Assembly: GCF_000003815.2 (NCBI RefSeq)
Contig: NC_049986.1
Location: forward strand, 14,711,811-14,775,810
DNA from: Branchiostoma floridae
Taxonomy: Eukaryota; Chordata; Leptocardii; Amphioxiformes; Branchiostomatidae
Direction: 5' to 3'
DNA: 64,000 nt
Of the stretch, positions 36,301-49,551 are shown piece by piece. The translations under genes were made by a program, and so were the position numbers. Below the pieces are notes generated by a model. It searched no databases. It was not told the DNA's origin and saw only the letters and a list, made by a program, of their open reading frames with translations. Numbering within the stretch: the first letter of the stretch is position 1; each line of letters opens with the position of its first letter.

Positions 36301-37048
36301 TACAGTCGTGCTCTCCAGCAAGTATTATCTTTATTCAGTTGAGGTGTAGGAGGGAGTCTTGGTAACATTTTGCTAATAATGTTCGCAAAGGTAAAGAACG
36401 CAAAGGTAAAGAAAGGCACAAGCAAAATGTTTGGATTTGACAAATATTTACGTTTGGGACCGCATTGTTAGCAGCGACACCTGGCTGCAGTACAAAGTTG
36501 ACCAGTCATTATTGTCCTAAAGAAGGTAACAGAATGTTGTTATGTTACTCTTCGTTGTTCAGCCGTCCCCAACCTAATGAAATCATTTACGGAGAAATTG
36601 GTGTTGCTTAAAATAGCAGAACAGTTTTGTTGTCACGTGGGCACAGTGCATTTATTCATAATCACATGATCAGTTGCTGTTTAGTTAAATCCTATAATTG
36701 TACAGTAGTAGTAAATTGATGAAAATGCCATGCCAAATTGATATGCACAACAAGACAGAGTAGTGGGAGTTATCGTGGCGGTACAGCAGTGAGGAGCGGT
36801 TTTAAATGCCCATTTCAGAACGGGGACTTCCATACGCCTGTTCTATGGGTGAAATTCACCTCACTCTAGTTCGAAGGTGTCTGGCGGTGTAACAAATCGG
36901 TGCAGTTTTCGGCTTCTCCGTTGACCTTTCTCTAATCCTAAAAACCCTACCTCTGCAGTATACGGTTGTTGGGATCACCCCTAGCTCTAAAGTGCTCGTA
37001 CGTGCACGTGACAACTTTCAGAGTAGAAGTTCCGCTGTATCCATGCAC
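33334..37048. other. Intergenic; nothing recognised
   Basis: No conserved exon, RNA gene or element ends seen. Local features are trivial, such as a short CGCAAAGGTAAAGAA duplication near 36385. Confidence 0.45.
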
Positions 37049-37216
37049 CTTCCAAGCAGAGGTTAGGCTCCTGACGTTCTCCAAGCAGAGGTTAGACTCC
37101 TAATATCTTTTAATGCGTATTTGCCAGGGACCTGGGTTCTTATTTTGTCAGGTTTTCTGGAGAAAACATGACAGCATAGAAAGCCAGACAGAATCACCTA
37201 ACCTCTGCTTGGAGAG
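37049..37216. mobile_element. CTCTCC-family MITE with a doubled left end
   Basis: The left terminus TCCAAGCAGAGGTTAGGCTC (37051-37070) is followed by a second copy, CTCCAAGCAGAGGTTAGACT (37079-37098). The right terminus is CCTAACCTCTGCTTGGAGAG, ending at 37216 and followed by TA. GTCAGGTTTTCTGGAGAAAACATGACAG forms an internal palindrome. Confidence 0.8.
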
Positions 37217-39418
37217 TAGCCCTGAACCTAGGAAAGCGTACTTCTAGTTGCACCGCAGGCGTCTGTGCACATGTAACATTTGGAACTGCCAGGTTCGTCC
37301 AAACTAGTGTAATCCTCCAGCGGGATAAATCATCCTTTCCGGGACGTGTACGGATCGAGTTTTGGGGATAGTTCCGGGGGGATTACTGGACGGGCAGACA
37401 ACAGGCCATGCCACGCGGAGTTAAACCTTCAGTCTACACTTTTATTCGGCATTGGACGGCAAAAATGCATAACGCAAGTCACCTTTATCTGCGGGTTGAC
37501 CTGTGTTGTTTTTACAAGCAGCGTATTTAAGCATATCAAGCCGACAGAAAGTGGGTTCAAACTGCTATATTTTGAAAAAAACTTGAAACCACCGTCCTTT
37601 GACTTGATAGCCCCAAATACGGTTTTTTAAACTACGGATATAGGTTGCCCCACGGATAAAGGTGCACTAGCGTACATGTTGTCTGTTGGTCGATTGGTCG
37701 AGGACAGGAAAATCGAAAACGTTACGAACGAACAGACACTGCTAAATGAATGTTCATCAGTTGTCCTTTAGTTATATATTTGTAAAGCCGATGAGCACAG
37801 GGAAGGACTTTTGTAGACGAACGTAATGAATGAATACATGCTGGGTAATCCATAGCTATCTATTATTTTCTTCTATTACCTATATATATCTTTAATAGCA
37901 ATTAACACAAGGAAGGACCACATTGGTTTCGGCACATTCCGAATGAATTGTGCTTTAATGTACTGTCTATTTGTATGAAATAGACAATAAATGAAAAATA
38001 AAGAACAAAAAGGTTCATTGGTAAGTTGAGAGATAATAAGTTACCAAATTGTTGCCACCTAAAAGATTCCTTTTGAAATGCAGTTCTATGTTGATTTGTG
38101 ACCATGGTAACAAGTTTCAAATGACTTCCTCTAGTGGATAGCCCCCTACATGTTGCCGCGTCTGTTCAAACCACTCATGTGAAGCATAAATCCTAAAGAG
38201 GAGAATATCCTAAAGAGGAGAATATGTTGCTTTGTAATTAACGCTGACAGTGTACTTTGTATACTTCCATGTTGCTGAAATCCTTTAAGTCTTACATAAT
38301 CCCGTAACCACCACGAGCACCGGGAGGAATTCTGTGCAATGGTCTAAAGAACGCCACGCGCAAACGACACACCATTAGCAAAGGAAACTCTCAATCACCC
38401 CCAACATATAGAGAGTTCCTTTTGTTGTAAAATTGTGGACTGATTCGCCACACTTGACCATGACTGCAATGTTTCTATATACATAGACTTGGCGATGTTT
38501 CTCGCCTGACTTCACTCCGGGCTCCTTAAGTGGCACATTCTTCGCCGCGGATGAAGACGTATGGACCATTTCCTTCGACCTTCATCTCCCGACCCGTAAG
38601 GTATTCCAGAGAAAGCGATGTACGACGTTTGCAGTTAAGTATTTCCGAAGCGTTCCAATCACTGTTGACGTTTGAAATAGATATGCTACCCGCGGGGAGT
38701 CATTAGATGAAAAGGAGACATATTTCTTTCGGTGATTTCTGATAATACACGGCTGTATTTCTGGCTCGATCGTAGTGCTGTCATCAGAGAGGCCAAATCC
38801 AACACCTGCGTCTCTCTACTGTATGGGGATTCGCAACTAAATGTCAGAAATCAAGATAGACTGAATAAACTGTGATGTGTACACACTTAGAAAAACTTCC
38901 ATAGAAGACCTAGAGCGTTAAGTTTTGTTTTTTAACTTTGAGTTTGATATTCCAGACTGTACATGTACTCGAGCTAAGCAGCTTGAAATCGTTTACGTCG
39001 GACAGATGCTAGTAGGGGGATTCCTTGCGACATTTTGTAAAACCTGGTATTTATGAGATTACCCTTTGATGTACATGTGTTTGTTCCTCTCGTCCATTAA
39101 GAGTTTTAGCTTTGACTTCCAGCTGTGGCCAGCCACGACCTCGAGCAACTTTCTCCCTGGCCGCACCTGAAAACTCTGCCCACGTGCCTTGATGACGTCA
39201 TTCACCACATCTTCACTGGCTTCAAGTAGTAATGATATTATGTCAGTCATGGAAACTTAATACCCAGACTTTCCAAAAGTTCCTCTGTTGATCGTTAGCT
39301 ATGGCAACGAATCCACAACAGTATTACATGTTTTTGACCAACATGAAGGGACATAGAACATAGTTATGTCCGAGTGATCTGTAAGACATTATTTGAAGCT
39401 GGTATTTTACAATATTAC
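37217..39418. other. Intergenic; nothing recognised
   Basis: A 17-bp tandem duplication (CCTAAAGAGGAGAATAT at 38192-38208 and 38209-38225) is the only structure noted. Confidence 0.45.
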
Positions 39419-39518
39419 NNNNNNNNNNNNNNNNNNNNNNNNNNNNNNNNNNNNNNNNNNNNNNNNNNNNNNNNNNNNNNNNNNNNNNNNNNNNNNNNNN
39501 NNNNNNNNNNNNNNNNNN
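39419..39518. other. Assembly gap (100 N)
   Basis: Exactly 100 N, gap of unknown size in a region without recognised genes. Confidence 0.98.
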
Positions 39519-39829
39519 TCCGATCTGCCGTATCTCCCTGTTGCATCCCTGTTGTTCAACTTTTCATGATAAAAGCTAGACTTACAGAAGCAATACACGC
39601 TTCTTGTCATATCACACGTTGATTACTTATTACATAATAAAGTACAGGACCTCCCACAACAGTATTTGAACGAGTGTATGCTTGGCCGTTGCTCGTGGCA
39701 ATAATATCGTGGTTAGTGCCGTCGTCAAGGGCATGGTGATCATGAAATGTCAAGTCAATCATCTTGTATGATATAATACTGTGTGTTGCTACGCAACGGA
39801 AGACAAAACTACGTCTGATCTCTACGATG

Positions 39830-40055
39830 ACGCAGAATCGAAGAAACGTCGCAAAACCCACACATTACAGAAAAAGTGGGATCATTCGTCTTCCACTGTC
39901 TCAGAAAAAGAAGTCAAACCCAATAAGTTACATCTTTAAGTTAGACTAGAGTAGTCGCTTAGTATACTGTTTTAGTGTTACTAAGTACCATTATTTGTCT
40001 GTCATTTTTTGTCACTTGCAATTAGCCCTCGGGCAAGAATTTGCAATAAACTTAT
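39830..40055 (+). mobile_element. LINE 3' end fragment (same family as 60113 and 61530)
   Basis: Shares AACCCACACATTA, CGTCTTCCACTGTCTCAGAA, AAACCCAATAAG, TGTCACTTGCAA and CTCGGGCAAGAA, in order, with the LINE copies at 60.1-61.5 kb. The encoded THYRK...RLPLSQ segment corresponds to the frame at 61326-61532. Extremely 5'-truncated. Confidence 0.75.
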
Positions 40056-41183
40056 CTAAAGAAAAATATGAATATCATTTTTGATTCTGTGTAATAGAAT
40101 AGTTTTGTAGAATAGTTTTGTGTGATGTCTTTTTCCAGTCCTGCCAAAAATAATGACTGGCTACAGATTACCTTTAGAAATTTTACGCTAAGAAATTCAG
40201 CAACGTATAATCTGCCGGTAGTACTCGAATTAGTGATGCACTGTTGGCACATGTAGTGGTTTATAATGATCACTTTGGGGTGATATAGAGATTCTGCATT
40301 TGCTGGTTAAAATTCCAGTTGTCCTCACTGCAATGTGCACGGATAAGACAACATGACAACCGTCTTATGTTGGAATATTCAGGGAGACTTTACCCCAACT
40401 GTTGCAGAAAGCTATTACGTGCAGGTGTAGCCACGAAGTTGACCTTCAGCATGTCTAAATTTATTTCTGTAGTTCTTATTGAATAACAGCACGCGTGGGT
40501 TCTTAAAATGTTCCAGCGTTACCGCAATGAACTTAACGCGACAAATGAAGAAAATTCTTTCTTCATATTTCAAATTAGCTATAGCATTTCTGGAACATTT
40601 TTTTCAAGAAAATTTAGGATAGCTCTCCTACCTTTGAACACTGCGATGCTGATGAAAATAAAAGACTGAAATAATATCGATGATACAAAACAAAGCAATT
40701 GCTCACAAATTATTTTGAAATGGGTGCCCTTAGGCCTTGTTGGACTAGTTATATGGACATATTTGTTGCTGACACGGGAAAAAGTCCATTTTGATTTATT
40801 TCCAATTAGTGTAGGATTGGAAACGGATAACTGCCGTGGCCGGTCTGAGTGCATTCATTTACCATTTGAATTCCCTACATTTGGGGATCGTTACCTCGCT
40901 TCGACGTCTCTCCATGTCTCCTGTTGGAGCGATAGGCACTCCAGCGACAGGTACACACCGAGTTTACATCCATCATAAAACAGCCATCCTTCTAGGCGCG
41001 TTTAGACAAATTGTGAATGGACAATTAGAAGTTAATTCTCTCAGGTTCAGATGACGTACGAGCTTCAAACAGAGTTTTGATGAATGACGCCAATCAATTT
41101 TTACAAGTTATCAAAAGCTATTTTCATCGCTGACACTGGCAAGCAACGGTGACAACAAACTAGTGATCTGCTCAATATTTACC

Positions 41184-41690
41184 TAAGGCCACGGCAAGTA
41201 AATTTTATGGATGACATCCTATGCAGACTGCAAAAATAGTGCGATAGGGCGAAAAAAAACAAGATGGGTAAAAAAAAAAGATGGCTACATTTTCAAAAAT
41301 ATGCACCACAAAGTTGTGATGAATATTGTAACAATAATTAAAGGGACAAAACATGGTATCAGAGCCAACAAGGCATTCATTCCTGTATATTCAAGACATG
41401 TACTGGTGTGGCAAAAGTGACACTGGTCTGGTAGACTGGCATCACCAACAAACTTTTACAACTATCCAATAAGTTTCATGTCTTCAACAACAGTCCTGGG
41501 TACCTCGCAGGTGCCACTTCTACAGTAACAATTATTAGGCTACAACACAACATATTTGCTCATTTTGGTACATTATCGTCATGTTGACCATCCCTGCAGA
41601 AGGAAAAAATTCTTGTTTTTTTTTCTGAAATCAGGAGAAAATTAATGCGCGCGCTGATGTCATCCATAAAATTTACTTGCTGTGGCCTAA
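41184..41690. mobile_element. Harbinger-like MITE with TAA target duplication
   Basis: TAA at 41184-41186 and 41688-41690 flank an element of 501 bp (41187-41687). Its 32-bp termini match as inverted repeats at 31 of 32 positions and begin GGCCACGGCAAGTAAATTTT. Three-base TWA duplications with GG-starting termini point to PIF/Harbinger. No transposase frame; the interior is AT-rich. Confidence 0.85.
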
Positions 41691-44600
41691 GAGGGCGTTC
41701 AAGTTGTCCTTACATCCAGGCTTCCAGCGTGATGTTGTCATTCATTTTCTGTGGTTAACAAAAGCTACACAACAATAGCGAGCAGTGCATAAAAGGACGG
41801 AAACGTCCCTCATCATGATCATTCTGCGGGTTAGCAGATATTTTTGCTTGTAAATTGACAACCTGTATCTCTGTGTCTTTGTTATGTTTGCACGCGATTG
41901 ATGTTGGTACCTGTAAATATCCGCGCGACCTTGATCCCGTTTTAACCCACATGTTGGCTTTTGGCGGTGTTTTATATTGCTTGCCTAGCTTATTACCTGC
42001 TATTTCTGCTATCTGTTGCTTTTTTAGAGTTTGCCGCTAGCTAAGTCATCAACACACGGCAGCAATATCAGAAAAGGCAACGCGGGTGATCAGCAAAAAT
42101 GGCAATATCAAAACACCGCCCGAAGACACCTATGGAGGATTTCTCTATGGACGCTCATGGGTCCACGACGTGTCCACATAGGATACTAGTCTCGCACAAA
42201 TCTCAGTATTATTGCCAATATTCCACGGAATTGATGAAAGGGTGCTGAAACTGTCCAAAATCAAGGTTGCCAAGCGTAGTGTCATTCATAACGAGCGCCC
42301 CGAGTGATAACAGAGGACTGTGTCGTCTGATATCTTCGATTCACCGTCTCCGTGGGGAGGGCGCGATGTTTAGAAGATTGCTGTATGTGGTCGACCAAGG
42401 AAATTAAATGTAACGTTATTTACCGCCTTGGGTGACGGCACAAGACAGGCTGCCTTAATATCTTTCGATTTACGATGTCTGCGGGTAAGGTTTAATATCA
42501 GAAAGATCACCTTATAAGACGTATGAAATTGTTGTAATGAGGAATGTATTTCGGAGAACATTGAAAATTGTTGAAATATCAACTTTTTATCAGTTACCCT
42601 TTGGTGCTGTATTTACTGTTGCACCGGGGTTAACGTCCTGGGCAATATATTGTTTTCAACCAGCAGCACGGTGGAAAGTTGAAGAGCAACTCTTTTTTTC
42701 CGCAAATCTTTAAGAGTGCTTTATATATAATAAGTGTGTGACAGTGTCTATATCAGGTTTACTGCAATTCATCACAGCAACGAGAACGATGCGCGGTTTT
42801 CTTCTATCCATGCCCCCCCCCCCCCCCCCTCCGTATGAAAAATCAAACAAAAATGTGAAGCCACTATTCCACAGAGAAATGGGTTGGATTGATATGACCT
42901 TAGTGGATTTTTTTATTCATTCATTAAACCTTAAAATTTCTAATGGATCTTGATTCCATTCACCTCTATTTGTTATGCATTCAAAGCACGTAGTGAAGAT
43001 CTTGAAAGGTTTTGCCATTTTTGCTGATCACCTGCGTTACCTTTTCTGATCGTACTAGATATCTTGTTGATAAGAACTGAGCTGTTTTGATTTTCCTTTT
43101 CGATAAATTTGTCAACAACAAGCACGCCACCCAACTGAACATCACGCAATACTACACCTACACGTACACGTACATAATGAATTGAAATTAATTTATCATC
43201 AATCCCAACCTCTAACAAAACCTGCCCACGCGCGCTGACATCAAACGGGAATATAATCAGCGCCTTTTCTTTGTGAGTGGTGACACCAGCGGGTCGCCTC
43301 AGGGAGTCCTCAACAAACAACGCTGCCACCAGAATGTCATCCAACTAAGATTGGTAAGTGACTACCAAGACGTCTTGAGAAACATGAAGAACTTCATTGC
43401 ACGACAATTGTACATGGTACAATATATGGCAATGACTATTACACAAAGTACAAAATAGGTGTATATAAGACATAACAAGAAGGGCTTACACAAGCTTAAG
43501 TCTTTGATATAGTGTTACAATCGATTTGGGCTAATCATGAGTTACGGTATTCTTTCTAATAGCAAAGAAGTCTTTGATATATTTGCCTATCTTTGCATTG
43601 TCGGAGTTGTGGTATCTACATATCTGTCTGTAGCATCGAGTCTCTTGAAAACTGCTGTACTGGATTCGAGAAATGTGAATGTATAACTTCGTTGTCCTTC
43701 AACTTACCTTCAAAAGTACTAGTAGCTACTGTAAATTCATTTAAGTACTAGTAGCTTTTTGATATCATTTCAGTCTGAGCTGCATCTTCCAAGTTGTGCA
43801 TAAAAGGCCTAGAAGTCATCAATAATTATGTAGCGGTCTCTCTGTATTCTTTATGTAACACTAAAGTTTCTTCAAATTGGCAGTGAAGTTCTCTATGTGT
43901 CCGTAAAGACTCGATGAAAAGGTCTAAATGCCACCCATGGTTTCGTTAAGTTTTATTGCGTATTTTAAGGACTCCGGCTTTCTAAATGGACAGGTCCTCG
44001 ATGTGTCCTCAATTTGACCTGTAACTACCTGGAAGGCACGCGGGGTTACTTTAAGGTCATCCCTAGAAGCGTTCCCGGTCGTTTAACTGCAACTTAAGAC
44101 AATCTAATGCCCATCGAGAGACGTCATAAAAATAGCCAGTAGCAGTCGAAACTTTAATGACCACCTTTAGTTTGTATTTCTAAACGCCGAAGTTCTGTCT
44201 CTGTATTACTTTTTATCTAAGCAGAAACATTGTTAGCTATTGACCATTCAATCAAGCAGCTTACGGAAGTCTTACACCACAGTCCAGCATGCAAGGTAAA
44301 GGCTGCCTATTTCTTAAAAAGAAAAAAAAGTTATTTTCTGTTATCTGCCTGTCTTACTCTTCAGAAGACCTCGTTAATGCACAAGGTCAATGACCTCGTA
44401 ACTGTGGCGCAGAACTTAACTTGCACGATTTAATTGACAGTGCCACAGAATAAAATTAAATCAATGCTAAATACAAGAGTGGATGACAACTAGACTATAG
44501 AATCTTATTTGTTCATTCATTTCTGTTTTGTTTATTCAGGGTAACCTATTTCAGCGCTTTACAGTGGGGCCCTGGTAGACTTATTAACTGTTTGCAACAG

Positions 44601-45674
44601 ATGCTTATTTCTTCTAGTTGCAAGAGCTAGCTTTCAATCTTATTAATGAGATAAAAAAATGCTGATGAAAGCAATCTACATCTAAATCCATCATCCATCA
44701 TACCAGGTTCTGTGCTAAATTTAGACCAACAGATGTTGCCGAAGAGGCGAGGTGAAGACAACGTACATGTATGCCTGCTTTATTATATTCGTTAATCTGT
44801 ACATAAGACGTAGGCACAACTGGGAAACGATAATGGATTAGATTTTAATTTGGAAGGTACCATAATCCCTTCACTAAGAAATAAGCAGCCAATTATAGCT
44901 AAAGGACTGCTGTGTTCTTAATGAATTTTCGAGCAAATTATTTCAGGATTATGAATATGACAAACAAAAGTTTGCATCTTACGCATCATTGCCAGATTGG
45001 TTATTCAAACTGAATAAACAACCACGACTGTGAGAACTATATGTATGTCTAATGATTATACACAGGGTTATGCTACAAAATGGAAGATGCATGATTGATA
45101 CTAAGGCTATATGAAGCACTTATAGATAAATCTAGACAGAAAGGACTATAATTCCGTCCGTAGATATCTATGTGAAACCGGACAGGAAGGACGCAGGTGT
45201 AGCGCCGGCCTCAGTCATTATGAAGAGGGCGTATCGGGATAGTTATGGCTCTGTCAGATGCATACAGATGACCCGAACAACGTCAACGATGTCTTCACAA
45301 TTTGCATTCTCTGGCTCCAAATTCGATCGACCTCTTTGGGTAAAATTCTATATTCACACGACTAAAGTGAAGCTCATCTGAGTTGGTAGTAAATTATCAA
45401 ATTACAATGATAAACTTCCTACATCAGGGTACTCTCGTCATCAATGAACAGAGACGTTTTCGGCGTTATAAACTTCCTGGTACATTTGACCAATTACTGA
45501 CGTCACGTATCCGCAATATCACGTGTCTGTATAACTCTCACTAGTTAACGTTCTGAATTGATTGGTCAAGAATATCGATCCTGAAAAAGGCGACAGTGGT
45601 CATTGAAAATTTGATCCGAGTATACCTTTGTGGTGGAAAAAAGTTAAGCATTGTACTATGAAGTGAAGATGAAG
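41691..45674. other. Intergenic; nothing firmly recognised
   Basis: Contains a C homopolymer of about 17 at 42813-42829 and an unassigned minus-strand frame of 123 codons (42973-43344). That frame lacks motifs I know, and I do not call it a gene. Confidence 0.45.
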
Positions 45675-46840
45675 TATATATATGTCACAGTGGAGATCAC
45701 GATCCAGGAGAATCGCCGATCCTCCTAGGAGAGATCGCGATCGGAGTTTCTCCTAGGAGAAATCCTGATCGCAATCTATACTAGGAGAATCGCCGATTCT
45801 ACTAGTATAGAATAGCGATCGGGATTTCTCCTAGNNNNNNNNNNNNNNNNNNNNNNNNNNNNNNNNNNNNNNNNNNNNNNNNNNNNNNNNNNNNNNNNNN
45901 NNNNNNNNNNNNNNNNNNNNNNNNNNNNNNNNNNNNNNNNNNNNNNNNNNNNNNNNNNNNNNNNNNNNNNNNNNNNNNNNNNNNNNNNNNNNNNNNNNNN
46001 NNNNNNNNNNNNNNNNNNNNNNNNNNNNNNNNNNNNNNNNNNNNNNNNNNNNNNNNNNNNNNNNNNNNNNNNNNNNNNNNNNNNNNNNNNNNNNNNNNNN
46101 NNNNNNNNNNNNNNNNNNNNNNNNNNNNNNNNNNNNNNNNNNNNNNNNNNNNNNNNNNNNNNNNNNNNNNNNNNNNNNNNNNNNNNNNNNNNNNNNNNNN
46201 NNNNNNNNNNNNNNNNNNNNNNNNNNNNNNNNNNNNNNNNNNNNNNNNNNNNNNNNNNNNNNNNNNNNNNNNNNNNNNNNNNNNNNNNNNNNNNNNNNNN
46301 NNNNNNNNNNNNNNNNNNNNNNNNNNNNNNNNNNNNNNNNNNNNNNGAAGAACAGTAACCATTTGAGAAATTACTTTATCAGAAATTACTTTATCAGAAA
46401 ACATACTCACATGAAATTTACCATGAAAGTGATGCTATATACTATAGTGTACCTTGAGTAAAGTTGCAGAAGTGACTCAAGTGTGATAGTCTTCGGTGAA
46501 GTTAACATTGTAGAAGTGACACAAGTAGGCTTGAGTGTAGTTGGTAATAAGTTAGTAGGTTTGCATTAATACCATACCGAATAAAATCATTGTTTATCAA
46601 AAAAATTATTGCTGTTTCATACATCTTAGCATCGTTTGAGTTTGGATCGGAGTTTCTCCTAGGAGAAATCCCGATTGCAATCTATACTAGGAGAATCGCC
46701 GATTCTACTAGTACAGATTGCGATCGGGATCTGTTTCTTATATCTATCGTAGTTTCTCCTAGGAGAAACTCCGATCGCGATCTCTCCTAGGAGGATCGGC
46801 GATTCTCCTGGATCGTGATCTCCACTGTGACATATATATA
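45675..46840. mobile_element. Foldback element built from nested palindromes
   Basis: The outer 88 bp (45675-45762 and 46753-46840) are perfect reverse complements, starting TATATATATGTCACAGTGGA. Inside, two kinds of self-palindrome alternate: TTTCTCCTAGGAGAAA and GAATCGCCGATTC blocks, with GCGATCGG-type linkers. Blocks such as CTATACTAGGAGAATCG are repeated on both sides of a 512-N gap. The non-palindromic core (46347-46640) has a tandem AGAAATTACTTTATC pair and no coding capacity. Perfect arms imply recent origin or gene conversion. Confidence 0.85.
45835..46346. other. Assembly gap (512 N) inside the foldback element
   Basis: A run of 512 N, not the default 100, so its size was presumably estimated. 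It begins within a CTCCTAG palindrome, which suggests that the palindrome itself defeated sequencing or assembly. Confidence 0.98.
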
Positions 46841-48587
46841 TTCGACTTCGATCCAGGTGGTTGTACCTCGCATGCAATGACGATTATACTAAAGTCTTCT
46901 ACTTACCACAGACGTCAATCGAGAAATCAAAATCATCCCTTAGTCCTGCCTCAACGAGACGTCTGAAACCCCCATCAATGCTTCTAAACCATTAATGCTT
47001 TTATATGCCCTTTTAGTTTTCTCTGGACTGGATTCAAATTATCTCACCTGTACGTGTGCGTTTTTGAAGATCAAGGATCACAATTAACATCCAATTCTAA
47101 CCCCAGCAGGGAGCACAAAAGCGCCTTCATTAATTCTCATCCATTTCATAACTATATTCTTATCTTCTTACTACTTTATTAAAGGTCTATATCATTAATT
47201 TACCAAGTGCACTCGGTCGGCTTTTATCAATTTTAGAGTCCAGGGAAATTGGTTGGGTTTCCCTGAGGTAGGGGCGTGCTTTATATCCCGCGGCTATGGT
47301 CTACCCTGCACACAATTACAGCATTTTTCTTTAATCTCACCTTCTTTATGTCTATATATTGGATTTTACTCCTGCATACCTACGATTATTACCCTTGGCG
47401 GTGCACTTCGGTTAACTTAATTTTTATTCTTTAGAATTATTTACGGACGGGATTGATGAATAAACCCGTCTGAAGGTCACCTCGCCCTTCAGGGTCCACT
47501 AGAAAACGATCATTACTTCTAACGACCAATCAGGGAAGCGCTGTCATAACTTTCGGTAGATGGTAAGGTTCGAGGGATTCGAACACGCAGTGCGCATGCG
47601 TGACGTGCACGACGCTGAGGTGTGGATGACTTGTGACAGGGATTTTGGCGGGAAACATCTATCTTGTGTCAACTGTCTGGTATCTTCTATCTCATTCTTC
47701 CACCAGGATTTTATACCGATCGTAATCCTAAGTCGGCCACCGTGACCAGACTACTGAGGAACAACTTTGTACCCAATCTGTGATTACTGGATTTTCCGAC
47801 TATCAGAAAGTGATGGGGGCTTAAATGTCACATTGATCCAGCTGCTTAACTTGAACTTGACTTTGTGGTAGATCTTAGAAGCGCAATTACTCACTCTACC
47901 AATCCGAATTCATGAATGCCATTTAGGTGATACCTCTCACAGCTGAGTTTATCCCACTTTGTATTGCACCATCGATTGCATTGTTTGCATATCAGTACGG
48001 CAGGTAAAGGGGAAGTGTGTGGACAGAGTACGGCAGTAAAGCTCAGAGATAAATACAATCAGGATTTTTCGGTCAATGTGCAATACACACTATCTGACAC
48101 ATGTACATTCTCCAAGTTTATATACATGTGTGAAAGTCCTTTCAGGTGCAGTACATTGCAACGTTCCGGTACTGTAACTAAATCATCCCCACTGTACTGC
48201 GATCCCCAACTATACTGCGTGCCAAAGAAAGGGGCAGGTTAAAGACGTCACGATTTATATCCTTCCATCTGCTTGGAAATTGCTACATGCCACAAGTTCT
48301 TCTGTTGCTGACCCAAATAGCCTTACAGACTGTTAACACAGTTCCGGCATGTAGTCCAATCCTATCATTCATACAATGTACTCTAACAGGACAAGGCTTC
48401 GACCTTAAGTAGACACCCTATAAAAATCACTATGTGCGTTGGATCACGTTACGATCGGGGTAATTGTGTAGTTTGCGGTTCCGAGCGTTGTATTTTGAGG
48501 CCGATAGCCCGGTTGCGCGTCGGTCGACGTTTTAGGTATCCGATGTCACGGTCACCTCTCGCTCGTTATTTTACGTTACAACGTCGC
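46841..48587. other. Intergenic; nothing recognised
   Basis: No conserved coding, RNA or element-end sequence noted in about 1.7 kb. Confidence 0.45.
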
Positions 48588-48846
48588 TGTTTGAAAACCG
48601 ACATCGCTTTTTTGAAACCCGACGTCGAAATCCGACGTCGGTTTTGAAAATACACGTCGCTTTCGAAAACTGACGTGGGTTCTCAAAAACCACATCGCTT
48701 TGAACACCGACGTCGGTTTTGAAAAACCACATCGCTTTGAAAACCGACGTCGATTCTAAAAAACAACATCGCTTTGAAAACCGACGTCGGTTTTGAAAAA
48801 CTACATCGCTTTGAAAACCGACGTCGGTTTTGAAAAACTACATCGA
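48588..48846. repeat. 37-bp minisatellite with a CCGACGTCGG palindrome
   Basis: Units of the form CATCGCTTTGAAAACCGACG then TCGGTTTTGAAAAACTA repeat with a 37-bp period. The last four are very regular (from about 48690); earlier ones are diverged. Each unit carries the 10-bp palindrome CCGACGTCGG and the flanking inverted pair GAAAACC/GGTTTTG. Any open frame across it is repeat-derived. Confidence 0.9.
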
Positions 48847-49111
48847 GGATTAACTCCAGGGGGAGGGGCCTTTTGCACCTTTCATTCACACCAACCAAAC
48901 ACAGATGTGTATTTGTTATCAAACCCACCATGGATCGACTAGTTAGGCATATTGCCTGCCCTTACGCCCCAAACAGAGATTCGGCTCCGAGCAGTTGGGA
49001 AAAATTTGAGACTTTATCATATGCCTCTTTCTTGTCCCGCCCTTGTTGGGGAGGGCGGACGAAAGACGCGGCACATAACAATGCCGCAATTTTGCTTCCA
49101 AACCTCTGCAA

Positions 49112-49262
49112 GGAGCTTCCGACTGGTTTTGACGTTTTTTTTCCATGCGGTTTTGTCGGGCCTTCTTTTTTGTTTAAACTTCCTCTTTAAACACTTGGTT
49201 TGGCGACATAGCAAAATAAAATAAAAAAACAACGTTAAAACCAGTCCTTTTGCGTGGGGAGT
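49112..49262. mobile_element. Diverged MITE related to the CTCTCC family
   Basis: GACTGGTTTTGACGTT and AACGTTAAAACCAGTC form inverted ends within a segment starting CCTCTGCAAGGAG and ending GTGGGGAGTAC. GTCGGGCCTTC resembles the internal ATCGGGCTTTC of the family. Borders approximate. Confidence 0.45.
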
Positions 49263-49357
49263 ACATATCACCGTGAACTAAGCTATATTTACCTTACACT
49301 CCTACAGGGCAAAAAGTCTACATAGATGTGTATTACACTATGTGTATTATACTGTAT

Positions 49358-49551
49358 CTCTCCAAGCAGAGGTTGCGCTTCGGCTGTTTTTCGTGTGTTT
49401 TAGGCCTTTTTGTGGGGCTTTCAATTTTGTACAGGAGCCTTAATGTTCGCCGGCCAAACAGACGTGAAGAAAACAATACACAATAGAAAGCCCAGCAAAG
49501 AGACGCAACTGAACACGTCAAAAACTGCCGAAAACACCATTGCTTGGAGAG
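49358..49551. mobile_element. CTCTCC-family MITE
   Basis: Starts CTCTCCAAGCAGAGGTTGCG and ends TTGCTTGGAGAG. A TA dinucleotide follows the right end, and a TA lies one base before the left end. The internal CGGCCAAACAGACGTGAAGA also occurs in the truncated copy at 50051. Confidence 0.85.

Noticed and set aside
42973-43344. Minus-strand open frame of 123 codons
   Set aside because: Longest unexplained frame in its region, but no motif, no splice-bounded neighbours and no recognisable family; a chance or repeat-derived frame is as likely.
45802-46410. 202-codon frame across the 512-N gap
   Set aside because: Almost entirely unknown residues; an artefact of the gap.
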